64,000 bases of DNA from Glaciecola sp965660815 (lineage in GTDB: Bacteria > Pseudomonadota > Gammaproteobacteria > Enterobacterales > Alteromonadaceae): positions 1 through 64,000 of the forward strand of contig CBFIBG010000023.1 in NCBI GenBank assembly GCA_965660815.1, read 5' to 3'. How positions within the stretch are numbered: the first letter of the stretch is position 1; every line of letters begins with the position of its first letter. Positions 17,002-26,103 of this stretch are shown one piece after another. Both the position numbers and the translations under genes were made by a program. The notes under the pieces were generated by a model that made no database searches, was not told the DNA's origin, and saw only the letters and a program-made list of their open reading frames with translations.

Positions 17002-18129
17002 ATGAAACTGAAATTCTGGTCAAGCGCTGCTATTGCTAGTGGCGTTTTTTTAATTGGCGGCAACGCCATTGCTCATAATCATAATGAGCAAGAAGCAAAT
17101 TACACAGTGGAAGAACTTGCCACAGGTTTGAACAATCCTTGGGGCCTTGCGTTCCTGCCAAATGGAGATGCTCTGATAACAGAAAAAGTAGGTACCCTAC
17201 GTCGATTGTCATCTTCTGGCGAGCTATCTGAGCCAATTTCAGGCCTACCAAAAGCTGTGGTTAAAGGTCAAGGAGGAGTACTGGGCCTGGCGGTGCATCC
17301 TGACTTTAACCAAAATCAAATGGTGTATGTTTGCTTAAACGTAGCCGGGGACGGAGGAGCTGGCAGTGAAGTTCATGCTGGCAGGTTAAAAGGCAATGAG
17401 TTAGTAGATACTAAGGCAATTTTTATCGCTTTGCCGAAATCTTCAACTGGATTCCATTTTGGTTGCAGGGTGACATTTGATAAAAATGATGATGTCTTTA
17501 TATCGCTGGGGGATCGAGGCAGGCCGATGGAATATGCTCAACATCTTGATAAACATATGGGGAAAGTCGTTAAAGTAAGTGATGACGGCAGTATACCTCA
17601 AGGCAATCCGTTTATTGGCCAAGAAGGAAAAGACGATATTTACACATATGGCCATCGAAATGTTCAAGGTATGACTATGCACCCTGAAACGGGTGAAATT
17701 TGGACTCATGAGCATGGACCCAAAGGCGGTGATGAGATTAACATCCTCAACCCTGGTGATAATTATGGTTGGCCTGAGATCAGTTACGGGATCAATTATG
17801 ATGGCAGTATCTTAACCGACAAAACTGAAATGCCAGGCATGCGGCAGCCTCTAAAATATTGGGATCCTTCAATTGCACCATCTGGTATGGACTTTTATAT
17901 GGGGGATATGTTTGAACAATGGAAGGGTGACCTACTTATTGGTTCTCTTAAATTTAGATATTTGCTACGGCTTGAGTTGGATGAAAACAATGCTGTGATT
18001 GCGGAGCATAAAATGCTACAAGACCGAAATGAACGGATCAGAGATGTGGTCGTTGGTCCGGATGGCAGTATATACGCGTTAGTAGACGACCAAAGAAATG
18101 GCAAACTGCTGAAAATAACGGCTAATTGA
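17002..18129 (+). CDS. PQQ-dependent soluble aldose dehydrogenase (YliI-like)
   Basis: This 375-residue protein has a signal peptide (cleavage near NAIAHNH) and a six-bladed beta-propeller of the soluble glucose/sorbosone dehydrogenase family. Family motifs include NNPWGLAFLPNGDALITE near the mature N-terminus, HFGCRVTFD, GHRNVQGM, the active-site region HEHGPKGGDEIN and GWPEISYG. Homologues oxidise aldoses with PQQ in the periplasm. I choose the ATG at 17002 with ACGGAG at 16991-16996; the longer frame from 16948 overlaps the Dps-like gene. Whether this organism makes PQQ cannot be seen here. Confidence 0.88.
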   Translation: MKLKFWSSAAIASGVFLIGGNAIAHNHNEQEANYTVEELATGLNNPWGLAFLPNGDALITEKVGTLRRLSSSGELSEPISGLPKAVVKGQGGVLGLAVHPDFNQNQMVYVCLNVAGDGGAGSEVHAGRLKGNELVDTKAIFIALPKSSTGFHFGCRVTFDKNDDVFISLGDRGRPMEYAQHLDKHMGKVVKVSDDGSIPQGNPFIGQEGKDDIYTYGHRNVQGMTMHPETGEIWTHEHGPKGGDEINILNPGDNYGWPEISYGINYDGSILTDKTEMPGMRQPLKYWDPSIAPSGMDFYMGDMFEQWKGDLLIGSLKFRYLLRLELDENNAVIAEHKMLQDRNERIRDVVVGPDGSIYALVDDQRNGKLLKITAN

Positions 18130-18186
18130 TAGTCTGTTAAACATGTTGTAAAAGCTCGGTTCTTTAGTCTCGTTTTGCAATATAAG

Positions 18187-18218
18187 GCGCTTAGTAAATC
18201 CATCTACTAAGCGCTTTT
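18187..18218 (+). terminator. Terminator of the aldose dehydrogenase gene
   Basis: A perfect 10-bp stem, GCGCTTAGTA (18187-18196) with TACTAAGCGC (18205-18214), encloses an 8-base loop and ends in TTTT. It lies between two convergent genes. The opposite strand lacks a T-run, so it serves the rightward gene. Confidence 0.7.
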
Positions 18219-18223
18219 GGGTT

Positions 18224-21200
18224 CTATAAATCTTTCAGTAATTCTTTCACCGCTCTTTGCAATTGGGGATCAATTCTTTTTGCCTTGTACGCCGGGGGGT
18301 TAAATACTTCTATGTCAGGCATTGCTGGAGTAAAGTCCATGTTTTTACCGCTTTCTTTCACCCACCATCCTCTGAATGGCATTCTTACAATTGAGCCATC
18401 GACAAGCCTATAAGCGCCCGTACTAATAACCGCTCCAAAAGTTGGCCTACCAACGAGTTTTCCTATATCTAAAGCCTTGTAGGCATGGGAAAATATCTCG
18501 GCGTTTGAATAGCTATTTTCATTGCTCATAGCAATAGAGGGTTTAGTCCAAGCAGATAAAGGTAAGCGTTCAGAGAAAGGATAGGTATCTTTAAACTTCC
18601 TATGTTCTCGTTCGAGATTTTTAGCGGCCCCGCGAGGAATGGTGTAGGCATGTTGTTTTACATTTAATACTGCCATTAGGTAATCGGTAGTCCACCCACC
18701 TCCGTTGTATCTCACATCAATCACAATACCTTCTTTGCCGAAACCTGCAGCCATTAGTTCGCGTTCGAACCGTTCAAAACTCGTCCAATTCATTCCTCGA
18801 ATATGAAGATAGCCTAGCCGACCTTTAGAGTATTCCTCTGTTAATCGTCTTCGCTCATTGACCCAAGCATCATAAATTTCATCGCGCAGGCTAGCGACAG
18901 GCCATATTATGACTTCTCTATCGTCACTGCCAGAATTTACAGATAGCAACACAGGAGAATCGATTTTATTTGTTAACAAAGCATAAAGGTTCTGATTGCC
19001 AAGCTCTATCTGGTCTACCGAAGTAATAACGTCACCGACTGCTAGCTTGCTCTCCTCTCTGTCAGCGGGGCTGCCAGGTAACACTGATGTGACCTTAAAC
19101 CCGTTCTCAGTGTGTGTTCCTTCGATTCCCAACAGGCCGGTTTTTTGAGACTGTGTTTGTTTTGGATTTTCTCCTCTGAACAATCCCATATGACTGGCAT
19201 TGACTTGCCCTAGCATCAAATTAAATACATATTGAAAATCTTCTTTAGTAGAGGCTTGCATGGCAATAGGGCGGTATTTTTCTTTCAGTTGTCCCCAGTC
19301 ATTACCATGAAAATTGGGATCATAAAACCCTGCACCTAGTGCTCGGTGAGCATCGTCAAATATTTGGGCGAGTTCTTTATCGTAGTCTATATACTGATTT
19401 GATTCGACGTTGAGAGTTTCAGTTTTATCACCTTTGGTAATGACTCTTACAAGCTTTCCGCCCTTAGTTAGCGTGTATAAGTGCTTACCGTCTTCGCTTA
19501 TTTGCAAGGACGAAGGGCGGGAGTCCCCCGATAAGATTGTTTTCTTATCCTCTGAGTTCCATTTGATTTTGTATAAACTTCGATCTAATTTATAGTTTTG
19601 CCTGCCACTTGAACCAATGCTGTAATAGACGTGGTCCCCCGTTTTATCGAAAGCCAACTCTGTTTCATTTCCTGGGAATCGGGTCACCTGCTCTAGTCTT
19701 TGATAGATGCCGTCAAAGTCTATTGTTAAAAGTGCCTCTGCCTTTTCTTCCGAATCGTTTTCTTTATCGCTTTCAGACTCTGTTTCAACATCTTTGTTCA
19801 CGTCCTCCTTGAACTCATCTCTCTTCCACTGCTCTTTTGAACGTTGCCAATCTTTTTTATTTAACCATGCAAACCATATATCAAAATCGCCATTATTGCG
19901 CATAGAGCTGAATCCTAGTTTACTGCCGTCAGGACTCCACACTGGATTAACGTCATACCTAGGATGCATACTGACATTGACAGGCGCTTTCGAATTGTCG
20001 GCCGCATGAATATAAATTTCTTCGTTAAAATTTAAATCGCTTAAAGAATAAGCCAGCCATTGGCTGTCTGGAGACCATACAACCCCAGAAGGCGTATCCC
20101 AACCATTTAATAAACGCTGTTTATTAGTTAAATTTCCGTCTTCGTCAATATCTGCGGTAATTAGCTTTCCTCTTCCTTGAAGATAGGCTATGCGCTCTTT
20201 GTTAGGTGCAATTACCGGTGCAGTTTCTTCGTCATTAGATTGAGTAAGTTGCATGATATTGTGTTTCAAGCTGTAGAATAAGTTTGCCTGCTCTTCGTCT
20301 GCAGACGTGATTTTGAACAAATCATTTTGTCCAGATTTGTCGGACACAAAAATCAATGTATTGTCGTTCAACCATGTTAGATCTCTGTCTCTTTGAGCTC
20401 CATGGGTTAATCTAACGCTTCGTTTGTCGTCTTCGTCGTTTCTAGTAACAAAAATGTCGCCTCTCAAGGCGTACGCAGTTAATTTCCCATTCGGCGAAAC
20501 AGCATATTCATCAATATTGTTCGTTTTTGTTTTACTTACTTCTGGATCGAATCGGAAATCGCTATTCACGTCTATATTCATCGCTTGTTTATTTTTATTA
20601 GTGACGTCGTATTTAACTACTTGGTCACCTGACTGATAAATAATGATAGAGCCGTCTGAATTGATGCTGAAATGAGATACGCCAAAATCCTTTTCGGTGG
20701 TAAGTTGAGTCGATTTCCCTCTCAAATTAGTTTTGTGTACGTTATATTTACCGGATTTCGGAGTAATGTAATAAAGCGTATCATTCCCGACCCACTTCGG
20801 CATGAAATCATTACCTGCAAAGTCAGATACTTGAAAGTATTCATCTTCTTGTATGTCATATACCCAGATATTTCTATTGGCCGGGCCTCTATAATCTTCT
20901 CTTGAAACCCTCGCAGTGCTCCTGACAAATGCAATTTTATTTCCATCTGGGGACATGACTGCATCCATGCCTAAGGCGTCTAGAAATCTCGATTCGGTTT
21001 GCTGCGCGTTTATATTTACCGCCAGTATTTCAGATTCTCTTTCCACCTGCTGGTACAATCTTCGACTCATAAACAATACTTGACCATCTGGAGTGATATC
21101 GGTGACTCTATCGCCAGCAGAGTGAAAAGTAAGTCGATTAGGTCTGCCGCCATCAGCATCCATTACAAATACATCGTCATTGCCAAACCTATCGCTAGTG

Positions 21201-21436
21201 AATGCTAATTGAGAGCTGTCGTTACTCCAAACTGGAGAGCCTTCGTAGCCTTCGTGTATGGTCAACCTGTCAGCTCTGCCACCGTTAATGGAAACGGTCC
21301 AAATATCCCCCTGATAAGTGAAGGCAATGCTTTGGCCATCTGGCGAAATTTCCGGCTCAAGAATGAGCGCCCTAGAATGTGAGGAATGCGCATAGAGAAA
21401 TAAAACGCAACCCAAAATGCTTGCAAAGATTTTCAT
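18224..21436 (-). CDS. Tricorn-like S41 protease with PD40 propellers
   Basis: This 1070-residue protein starts with a signal peptide (cleavage near HSRA). Residues 25 to about 560 hold PD40/WD40-like repeats (SPDGQSIAFTYQGDIW, SPDGNKIAFV, SPDSQWLAYS, SPDGSKLGFS), which build the two tricorn propellers. A highly acidic linker follows, then a PDZ domain (GLLGIEGTH...GDVITSVDQIELG) and the S41 core. The expected catalytic serine is S977 in SYSNAEIF, after the substrate-binding element DVRYNGGGW. Bacterial homologues are periplasmic or secreted proteases that trim peptides. It is monocistronic and runs convergently to the aldose dehydrogenase. The processing target is unknown. Confidence 0.92.
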   Translation of the reverse strand: MKIFASILGCVLFLYAHSSHSRALILEPEISPDGQSIAFTYQGDIWTVSINGGRADRLTIHEGYEGSPVWSNDSSQLAFTSDRFGNDDVFVMDADGGRPNRLTFHSAGDRVTDITPDGQVLFMSRRLYQQVERESEILAVNINAQQTESRFLDALGMDAVMSPDGNKIAFVRSTARVSREDYRGPANRNIWVYDIQEDEYFQVSDFAGNDFMPKWVGNDTLYYITPKSGKYNVHKTNLRGKSTQLTTEKDFGVSHFSINSDGSIIIYQSGDQVVKYDVTNKNKQAMNIDVNSDFRFDPEVSKTKTNNIDEYAVSPNGKLTAYALRGDIFVTRNDEDDKRSVRLTHGAQRDRDLTWLNDNTLIFVSDKSGQNDLFKITSADEEQANLFYSLKHNIMQLTQSNDEETAPVIAPNKERIAYLQGRGKLITADIDEDGNLTNKQRLLNGWDTPSGVVWSPDSQWLAYSLSDLNFNEEIYIHAADNSKAPVNVSMHPRYDVNPVWSPDGSKLGFSSMRNNGDFDIWFAWLNKKDWQRSKEQWKRDEFKEDVNKDVETESESDKENDSEEKAEALLTIDFDGIYQRLEQVTRFPGNETELAFDKTGDHVYYSIGSSGRQNYKLDRSLYKIKWNSEDKKTILSGDSRPSSLQISEDGKHLYTLTKGGKLVRVITKGDKTETLNVESNQYIDYDKELAQIFDDAHRALGAGFYDPNFHGNDWGQLKEKYRPIAMQASTKEDFQYVFNLMLGQVNASHMGLFRGENPKQTQSQKTGLLGIEGTHTENGFKVTSVLPGSPADREESKLAVGDVITSVDQIELGNQNLYALLTNKIDSPVLLSVNSGSDDREVIIWPVASLRDEIYDAWVNERRRLTEEYSKGRLGYLHIRGMNWTSFERFERELMAAGFGKEGIVIDVRYNGGGWTTDYLMAVLNVKQHAYTIPRGAAKNLEREHRKFKDTYPFSERLPLSAWTKPSIAMSNENSYSNAEIFSHAYKALDIGKLVGRPTFGAVISTGAYRLVDGSIVRMPFRGWWVKESGKNMDFTPAMPDIEVFNPPAYKAKRIDPQLQRAVKELLKDL

Positions 21437-21751
21437 TAAATATCCTTGTGTCGTTTGTTTTTATAAGTCTAGTTATGTTGACATTATGTGTGTTTTGGTA
21501 AGTATCATACATTAATTATGAGATCTTAAGATTTTAAAACGATGTCGAGTTTCCGTCGGGTCATCGAGAAAATGTGCTTTAATTAAAATAATTAACCAAG
21601 AGGCTATGCATTCGCATCAATTTAAAAGCACGAATCGAGATTTTATTAAAGAAAAATCATCGGTATTAAGACTCCATAAGCATGTTATTAATAGTAAAAG
21701 TTTATAGAAATGGATTGAAGTCGCGTTATATTTCTATGCAATGATGATTTA
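21437..21751. other. Intergenic region, little visible
   Basis: These 315 bases lie between dctM and the tricorn-like gene, both leftward. A TTATAA box at about 21458-21463 on the minus strand could be the -10 of the tricorn gene. I see no other reading frame and no terminator hairpin after dctM. Confidence 0.3.
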
Positions 21752-23035
21752 TTATAGCCACAGGTTGGGCAGAAAGAGCACTAATGAAGGGATATAGGTA
21801 ATTATTATCAAAGTGATGAAAAGCGCAAGAATAAATGGCCAAATTTCTTTAACAAAGCTCACTACTGGTACTTTTGTAATAGAGCATGTTGTAAACATCA
21901 GTGAACCAAACGGAGGCGTTATCCCGCCAAGCATTATGTTCACAATCATGATCATACCGAAATGAATAGGATCAATGCCCAAGGCAACTGCTACGGGGAC
22001 TAATAAAGGTGCTACGATTATCAATGCAGCACCACCTTCTAAGATCATTCCTATGATGAGCAAAACCGCGTTTATTATTAACAGCATTACGTATTTATTC
22101 GATGTTATGTCTAACATCATTTCAGTTAAATCTTGAGGTATTCGCTCCCACGTCAAATAATACCCAAATACCGACGCACCCACGATGATCAATACCACGG
22201 TGCCGGTTCCGTAAATGGTATCTAGCAGGATAGGTTTAACATGCGATGGCTTGAGCTCTTTGTAAATGAAAACGCCAATTAGAATAGACGCTAACACCGC
22301 CATGGCGCCGGCTTCTGTAGGCGTAAAAAGCCCAAACCTTAGACCCAGAATAATGCCAAGTGGGAGCAGCAACGACCAGATTGAATCTTTAAACTGTTTT
22401 AACATTTCAAACGATTTTGCTTTATTGTCTCTTGAGGGTTTATAATTTCGCTTACGGGAAATAATAGACACCGTTAACATAAGACTGGCTGCCATAATGA
22501 GGCCAGGTATATAGCCGGCTAAGAATAAATCTGCGACTGATACTTGAGCGATAAGTGCATAGATGATCATTACGATGCCCGGAGGGATAACTGGTGAAAT
22601 AGCCGAAGAAGAGGCAGTAATTGCGGCTGAAAATGAACGACTGTAGCCTTGTTTCTCCATTTCTGGTACTAAAATCTTGCTTTGCATCGCAGCATCGGCA
22701 TTCGCTGAGCCAGATATACCTCCCATAAAAGTACTAAGCACTACATTTACTTGAGCCAATCCCCCTCTAAGATGTCCAGTTAATACTTCTGCCATTTGCA
22801 TAAGCTTCCTGCTGATGCCTGAATAATTCATGACTGAACCAGCCATAACGAAAAATGGAATGGCTAACAACGGGAACGAAGCGGCTGAGCTGATGAATTT
22901 CTGTAAAACTAAATCAGCAGGCATTCCCGAGTCAAAAAACGTGAAATAAAAAATTGCAGAGCCCATTAATGCATAGGCGATAGGTAATCCTAAAAAGTAC
23001 AAAATAAATAAAACAAGAATGGGTAAATAAATCAT
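21752..23035 (-). CDS. dctM: TRAP transporter large permease DctM
   Basis: The 427-residue DctM subunit carries the sodium-coupled transport path of a tripartite ATP-independent periplasmic (TRAP) transporter. About twelve hydrophobic segments are visible, with the family motifs MAGSVMNYSGIS, GGISGSANADAAMQSK, SSSAISPVIPPGI and, near the end, MLGGITPPFGSLMF. It overlaps dctQ by four bases (ATGA) and is preceded by AAGGAA. It is the last gene of dctP-dctQ-dctM. The substrate is not deducible from the permease. Confidence 0.95.
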   Translation of the reverse strand: MIYLPILVLFILYFLGLPIAYALMGSAIFYFTFFDSGMPADLVLQKFISSAASFPLLAIPFFVMAGSVMNYSGISRKLMQMAEVLTGHLRGGLAQVNVVLSTFMGGISGSANADAAMQSKILVPEMEKQGYSRSFSAAITASSSAISPVIPPGIVMIIYALIAQVSVADLFLAGYIPGLIMAASLMLTVSIISRKRNYKPSRDNKAKSFEMLKQFKDSIWSLLLPLGIILGLRFGLFTPTEAGAMAVLASILIGVFIYKELKPSHVKPILLDTIYGTGTVVLIIVGASVFGYYLTWERIPQDLTEMMLDITSNKYVMLLIINAVLLIIGMILEGGAALIIVAPLLVPVAVALGIDPIHFGMIMIVNIMLGGITPPFGSLMFTTCSITKVPVVSFVKEIWPFILALFITLIIITYIPSLVLFLPNLWL

Positions 23036-23517
23036 GCTTTTCTATTCCTTGAAAACATATTTTTAAAATCGTGATATAAGAATCTGATTGTGTAAAATGT
23101 GGTGAGTCCAAAACCGACAACTAAAGACGAATTGAAAATGGCAGAGCTTAGTCCCAATACTGCTGTAGGTTTTTCCCATGCGATATAAGTAAACACAATG
23201 GCCATATAGAATATATAGCCGTTAATTGCTAAGAGACTGAAACCAATAATGGAACTAAGAATGGGCTTATACTTCAAAGGTAAAAGATTAATTAAAAGAT
23301 CTATACCCATATCCAGTTTGCGTTTATAAGTAGCACTTGCCCCCACAAAGACGCACCACACAAAGCAGACGGTCGCTACCTCTTCTGCCCAAGCAATAGA
23401 CATGTTGACACCGTATCTAAGAAACACATTTGTGATTACGAGTACTATCATAATAATCAAAAATACGCTGCAAATAATTTCTTCAAAGTTTGCAAAAATA
23501 AACTTGGCTTTACTCAC
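23032..23517 (-). CDS. dctQ: TRAP transporter small permease DctQ
   Basis: DctQ is the four-helix small membrane subunit that pairs with DctM. I place the start at GTG 23515-23517, giving 161 residues (VSKAKFIFANFEEII...), because GAGG stands nine bases upstream and the length suits the family. The reading frame stays open to 23658, and an ATG at 23551-23553 would add 12 residues and overlap dctP more deeply. With the GTG start the overlap with dctP is eight bases. Four membrane segments and the motif SIAWAEEVATVCFVW are typical of DctQ. Confidence 0.85.
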   Translation of the reverse strand: MSKAKFIFANFEEIICSVFLIIMIVLVITNVFLRYGVNMSIAWAEEVATVCFVWCVFVGASATYKRKLDMGIDLLINLLPLKYKPILSSIIGFSLLAINGYIFYMAIVFTYIAWEKPTAVLGLSSAIFNSSLVVGFGLTTFYTIRFLYHDFKNMFSRNRKA

Positions 23518-24532
23518 TTTCGCTTGCCTCAGAGCGAATTTTTTGCAGCTCATTTTGTATTTGATGATACATTTCCATAGTGACGCCGGGTAGTTTGCCA
23601 TCATAAAGGCCGATGGTTCTGCTTTCAAAGGCAGCCCTATCAATGTGGTTAAATTCAACTCCGTGAGATTCTAACTCTTTGATTACTTGAGCATGCTGCT
23701 GTTTTAACTTTTGAATCATTTTTTGCGATTCGTAATTGAACTCGAATTGAATTATGTTTTGATATTTTTTGGGTATTTTTGACCAAACTTCTGTGGATAT
23801 ATAGACACCACAGGTACCTAAAAAATGATTAGTAAACGCCACATTCTTTTTGCCCGTCTCATACACTTTTGCCCCTAGATTCGTAAATTCAGAACCCTCT
23901 AGACCATCTACTACACCCTGCTGAAGAGCACTGAATGTCTCTCCCCAGGGCAGAGGGGTTGCATTCGCTCCCATCGCATTGAGCGTTTCAATGAATAGCT
24001 TACTGCCTGGTGTTCGTAATTTAGTTCCCTCTAAATCGCTTGGCGTTACAATAACTTTATCTGTTATGAGATTTCTAAATCCGAAGATATATTCCAAAGA
24101 CAGAACCTTAATTCCTTTATCTTCCAATTTCCTTTTCCAGTTCTTTACCATGTCTGTGTTGATAAGGGCTAAGTATTCATCGTAGTTGTTATATAGCATA
24201 GGCCCTACAAGAGCGGTGAATTCGGGCATGTAGTCGCCAATATAGGATGGATCTTCAACTGAAATAAAGTAGGCGCCTCTGACCACCATTTCAACACCGT
24301 CTTTATAAGCGGCTATTTGTGCATTTGGATAAGTGAGAATTCTTACAGCACCTTGTGTTTTTTGGTAAACACGGTCTGCGACTAACTCTATAGATTTCGC
24401 GAGTTCTTCATTTTGGTTGAAAACGTGGCTTAGGCGAAGAGTAATGGAAAATTCTTCGGCTTTTTGAGATTGAGTACATGCCGATAAAATTATCGACAGT
24501 ATTAAAAGTATAGTTAAGTGACCTATTCTCAT
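23510..24532 (-). CDS. dctP: TRAP transporter substrate-binding lipoprotein DctP
   Basis: This 340-residue protein is the extracytoplasmic solute receptor of the TRAP system. It begins with a lipoprotein signal (MRIGHLTILLILSIILSAC, lipid-bearing Cys at 19). The DctP fold follows, with RLSHVFNQNEELAKSIE, the hinge region around KLRTPGSKLFIETLNAMGANATPLPWGETFSALQQGVVDG and the conserved Arg expected to clamp a carboxylate. Most DctP proteins are soluble in the periplasm, so the lipobox is a variation. Relatives bind C4-dicarboxylates, sugar acids or similar organic acids. It is the first gene of the operon, and a perfect palindrome lies about 70 bases upstream. Confidence 0.93.
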   Translation of the reverse strand: MRIGHLTILLILSIILSACTQSQKAEEFSITLRLSHVFNQNEELAKSIELVADRVYQKTQGAVRILTYPNAQIAAYKDGVEMVVRGAYFISVEDPSYIGDYMPEFTALVGPMLYNNYDEYLALINTDMVKNWKRKLEDKGIKVLSLEYIFGFRNLITDKVIVTPSDLEGTKLRTPGSKLFIETLNAMGANATPLPWGETFSALQQGVVDGLEGSEFTNLGAKVYETGKKNVAFTNHFLGTCGVYISTEVWSKIPKKYQNIIQFEFNYESQKMIQKLKQQHAQVIKELESHGVEFNHIDRAAFESRTIGLYDGKLPGVTMEMYHQIQNELQKIRSEASESE

Positions 24533-25138
24533 TTTATTTTTGCTGAATTTAGTTATGTATCAGACGGCTGGAAAAAGGCAATCGTTACCGTCAAACTCAA
24601 GTGTTGTATACAACAGTCAACCAAAACGAATAATTAGTAAAGTGTTTTTACACCAACCTACCGTAAATAGCATATTCTAGCCATATCATTTCAATATTTA
24701 TCCTTTCCTCATCAACTCAATACTAATGGCTTTTGCTTCAACCGGTGTTTCATGTTTTTAACAATGTCCTCTTCACAATAATCTAACTTTGTGTATTTTT
24801 AATTACGATATGAGGGTAGTTTGAAATAATGTTGAAACTTAACAATCCAGACACAGTGCAGGGTATGTAAGGCGATCGTTTCCTATTGTCGGCAAGAGTA
24901 ATCAAAAGCGCCATGGCACGAACTAGGGCAAGTGACAGTAAATCAATCTTAATTATGTTTTTGCAATATGTTTTTGCAATAAGTACTCGCATGCAAGAAT
25001 CTAACTTGGTGAGCATCTAACTGCTGAAAGTAGAACTCGAACTTGAATTTACACCTGATGTAGAAACGCAGGCCACTCATTCTGCTATTGGAACAAATGG
25101 CGAATGCTCAACTTGGTTGATACGATGATATTAGGGCT
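24533..25138. other. Intergenic region with operator-like palindrome
   Basis: These 606 bases hold the dctPQM control region. A perfect 12-bp palindrome lies at 24603-24614. A stretch near 25024-25125 reads open on the plus strand (33 codons, no start) and could be a coding remnant, but I cannot identify it. The rest shows no gene. Confidence 0.35.
24603..24614. promoter_or_regulatory. Palindromic operator candidate for dctPQM
   Basis: GTTGTATACAAC is a perfect palindrome. Its core TTGTATACAA resembles operators of FCD-type GntR regulators (TTGTnnACAA-like), which commonly control organic-acid TRAP operons. No regulator gene lies nearby, so the link is by pattern only. Confidence 0.4.
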
Positions 25139-25498
25139 TTATCTGAATAAGTTCACTACTTTAGGAGGGGGATCTGATTCGTTATCAGCACTCAATTCAC
25201 ATTCTTGTGGGTAGTAAACAGGTGTTTTGTTTCCAGCAACTAAGTTTAAGTTATGGCGCAATTCATCAAAAGATTCATGCATCATTTTACTGATTTCCAT
25301 GCATGCTACAAACGGCGCGTTTTTATTTATTTGTCTTTTGGCATCTACTTGAAATTGAATGCCTCTTAGCCGCTTTTGACTGCTTTCTGGCGCACTGTTG
25401 ATCACTTTCTCTATTTCTTGTCGCCTAAATTCTTCAAACTGTTCAGGGTCGGTTTGATATAATTCACATAGTTTATCGAAATTTAATTGGTCAGACAT
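25139..25498 (-). CDS. DUF3135 family protein
   Basis: This 119-residue cytoplasmic protein is acidic and helical. It matches my memory of the DUF3135 family, found across marine gammaproteobacteria, by its start (LNFDKLCELYQTDPEQFEEFRR) and the motif RLRGIQFQVDAKR. The function is unknown. GGGAG precedes the ATG at a good distance. It is monocistronic, with about 250 bases to the next leftward gene upstream. Confidence 0.7.
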   Translation of the reverse strand: MSDQLNFDKLCELYQTDPEQFEEFRRQEIEKVINSAPESSQKRLRGIQFQVDAKRQINKNAPFVACMEISKMMHESFDELRHNLNLVAGNKTPVYYPQECELSADNESDPPPKVVNLFR

Positions 25499-25746
25499 AA
25501 GCCACTCCCTGTCAACATTTTCCCTAACAAATAGGTTTTAGGGTCATTGTAATTATTCATTCGGCACTGAAAAGATGAATCTTCTCAATACACACTGCTC
25601 GCACCAAGTGCTTTCGTTTAGTAATGCACGCATAAATCATGCCGAAAAAAAATACTCAAATTATCATGTACTTAAACGTCATTATTTTTCTTCGTCTCAA
25701 AAGTGTAAAATTTTTAGACAGTTTCAAATAATCAGATAATGTACTG

Positions 25747-26067
25747 TTACCTTATTTTGATTTTACCTATCAAGATGTCTTTAAACATTACCCAGTCTCC
25801 CATTAGTGAATAAAAAGGGTATTTGAATGTCGCGGGCTTGTTGTGTTCATAATAAAAATGGCCAACCCAAGCAAAACCATAACCAATAATAGGTATTGAC
25901 CATAGGTAGATAAATTTGAATGTCAAAATAGAGTAGAAAACAATCGCCAAGACTAAACAAGAACCAATAAAGTGCAAGAGCCGACAAGTAGGATCGCGGT
26001 GTTCGCTTAAATAATATGGATAGAAATCGTTGAAACTCTTGTATTTTTTTTGTTCTTTTGTCGCCAT
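25747..26067 (-). CDS. Mpo1-like (DUF962) membrane protein
   Basis: The 106-residue protein has the DUF962/Mpo1 pattern: FNDFYPYYLSEHRDPTCRLLHFIGS near the N-terminus, two or three membrane helices, then GHFYYEHNKPATFKYPFYSLMGDWVMF. The conserved histidines in EHRDPTCRLLH and GHFYYEH match the presumed metal site of Mpo1, a yeast dioxygenase acting on 2-hydroxy fatty acids. Bacterial members are poorly studied. It ends before 25747 and its start lies 36 bases downstream of the next leftward gene, so the two may share a transcript. Confidence 0.82.
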   Translation of the reverse strand: MATKEQKKYKSFNDFYPYYLSEHRDPTCRLLHFIGSCLVLAIVFYSILTFKFIYLWSIPIIGYGFAWVGHFYYEHNKPATFKYPFYSLMGDWVMFKDILIGKIKIR

Positions 26068-26103
26068 AAACTTACCTCTATAGTGTAAAGTATCACCTTC
26101 AAT

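Noticed and set aside
24669..24683. Sigma-54-like element read leftward upstream of dctP
   Set aside because: TGGCTAGAATATGCT is one base short of the strict GG-to-GC spacing, and no enhancer-like sites are near it.
25024..25125. Coding remnant upstream of the DUF3135 gene
   Set aside because: Thirty-three open codons without a start or recognisable motif; not enough to call a pseudogene.
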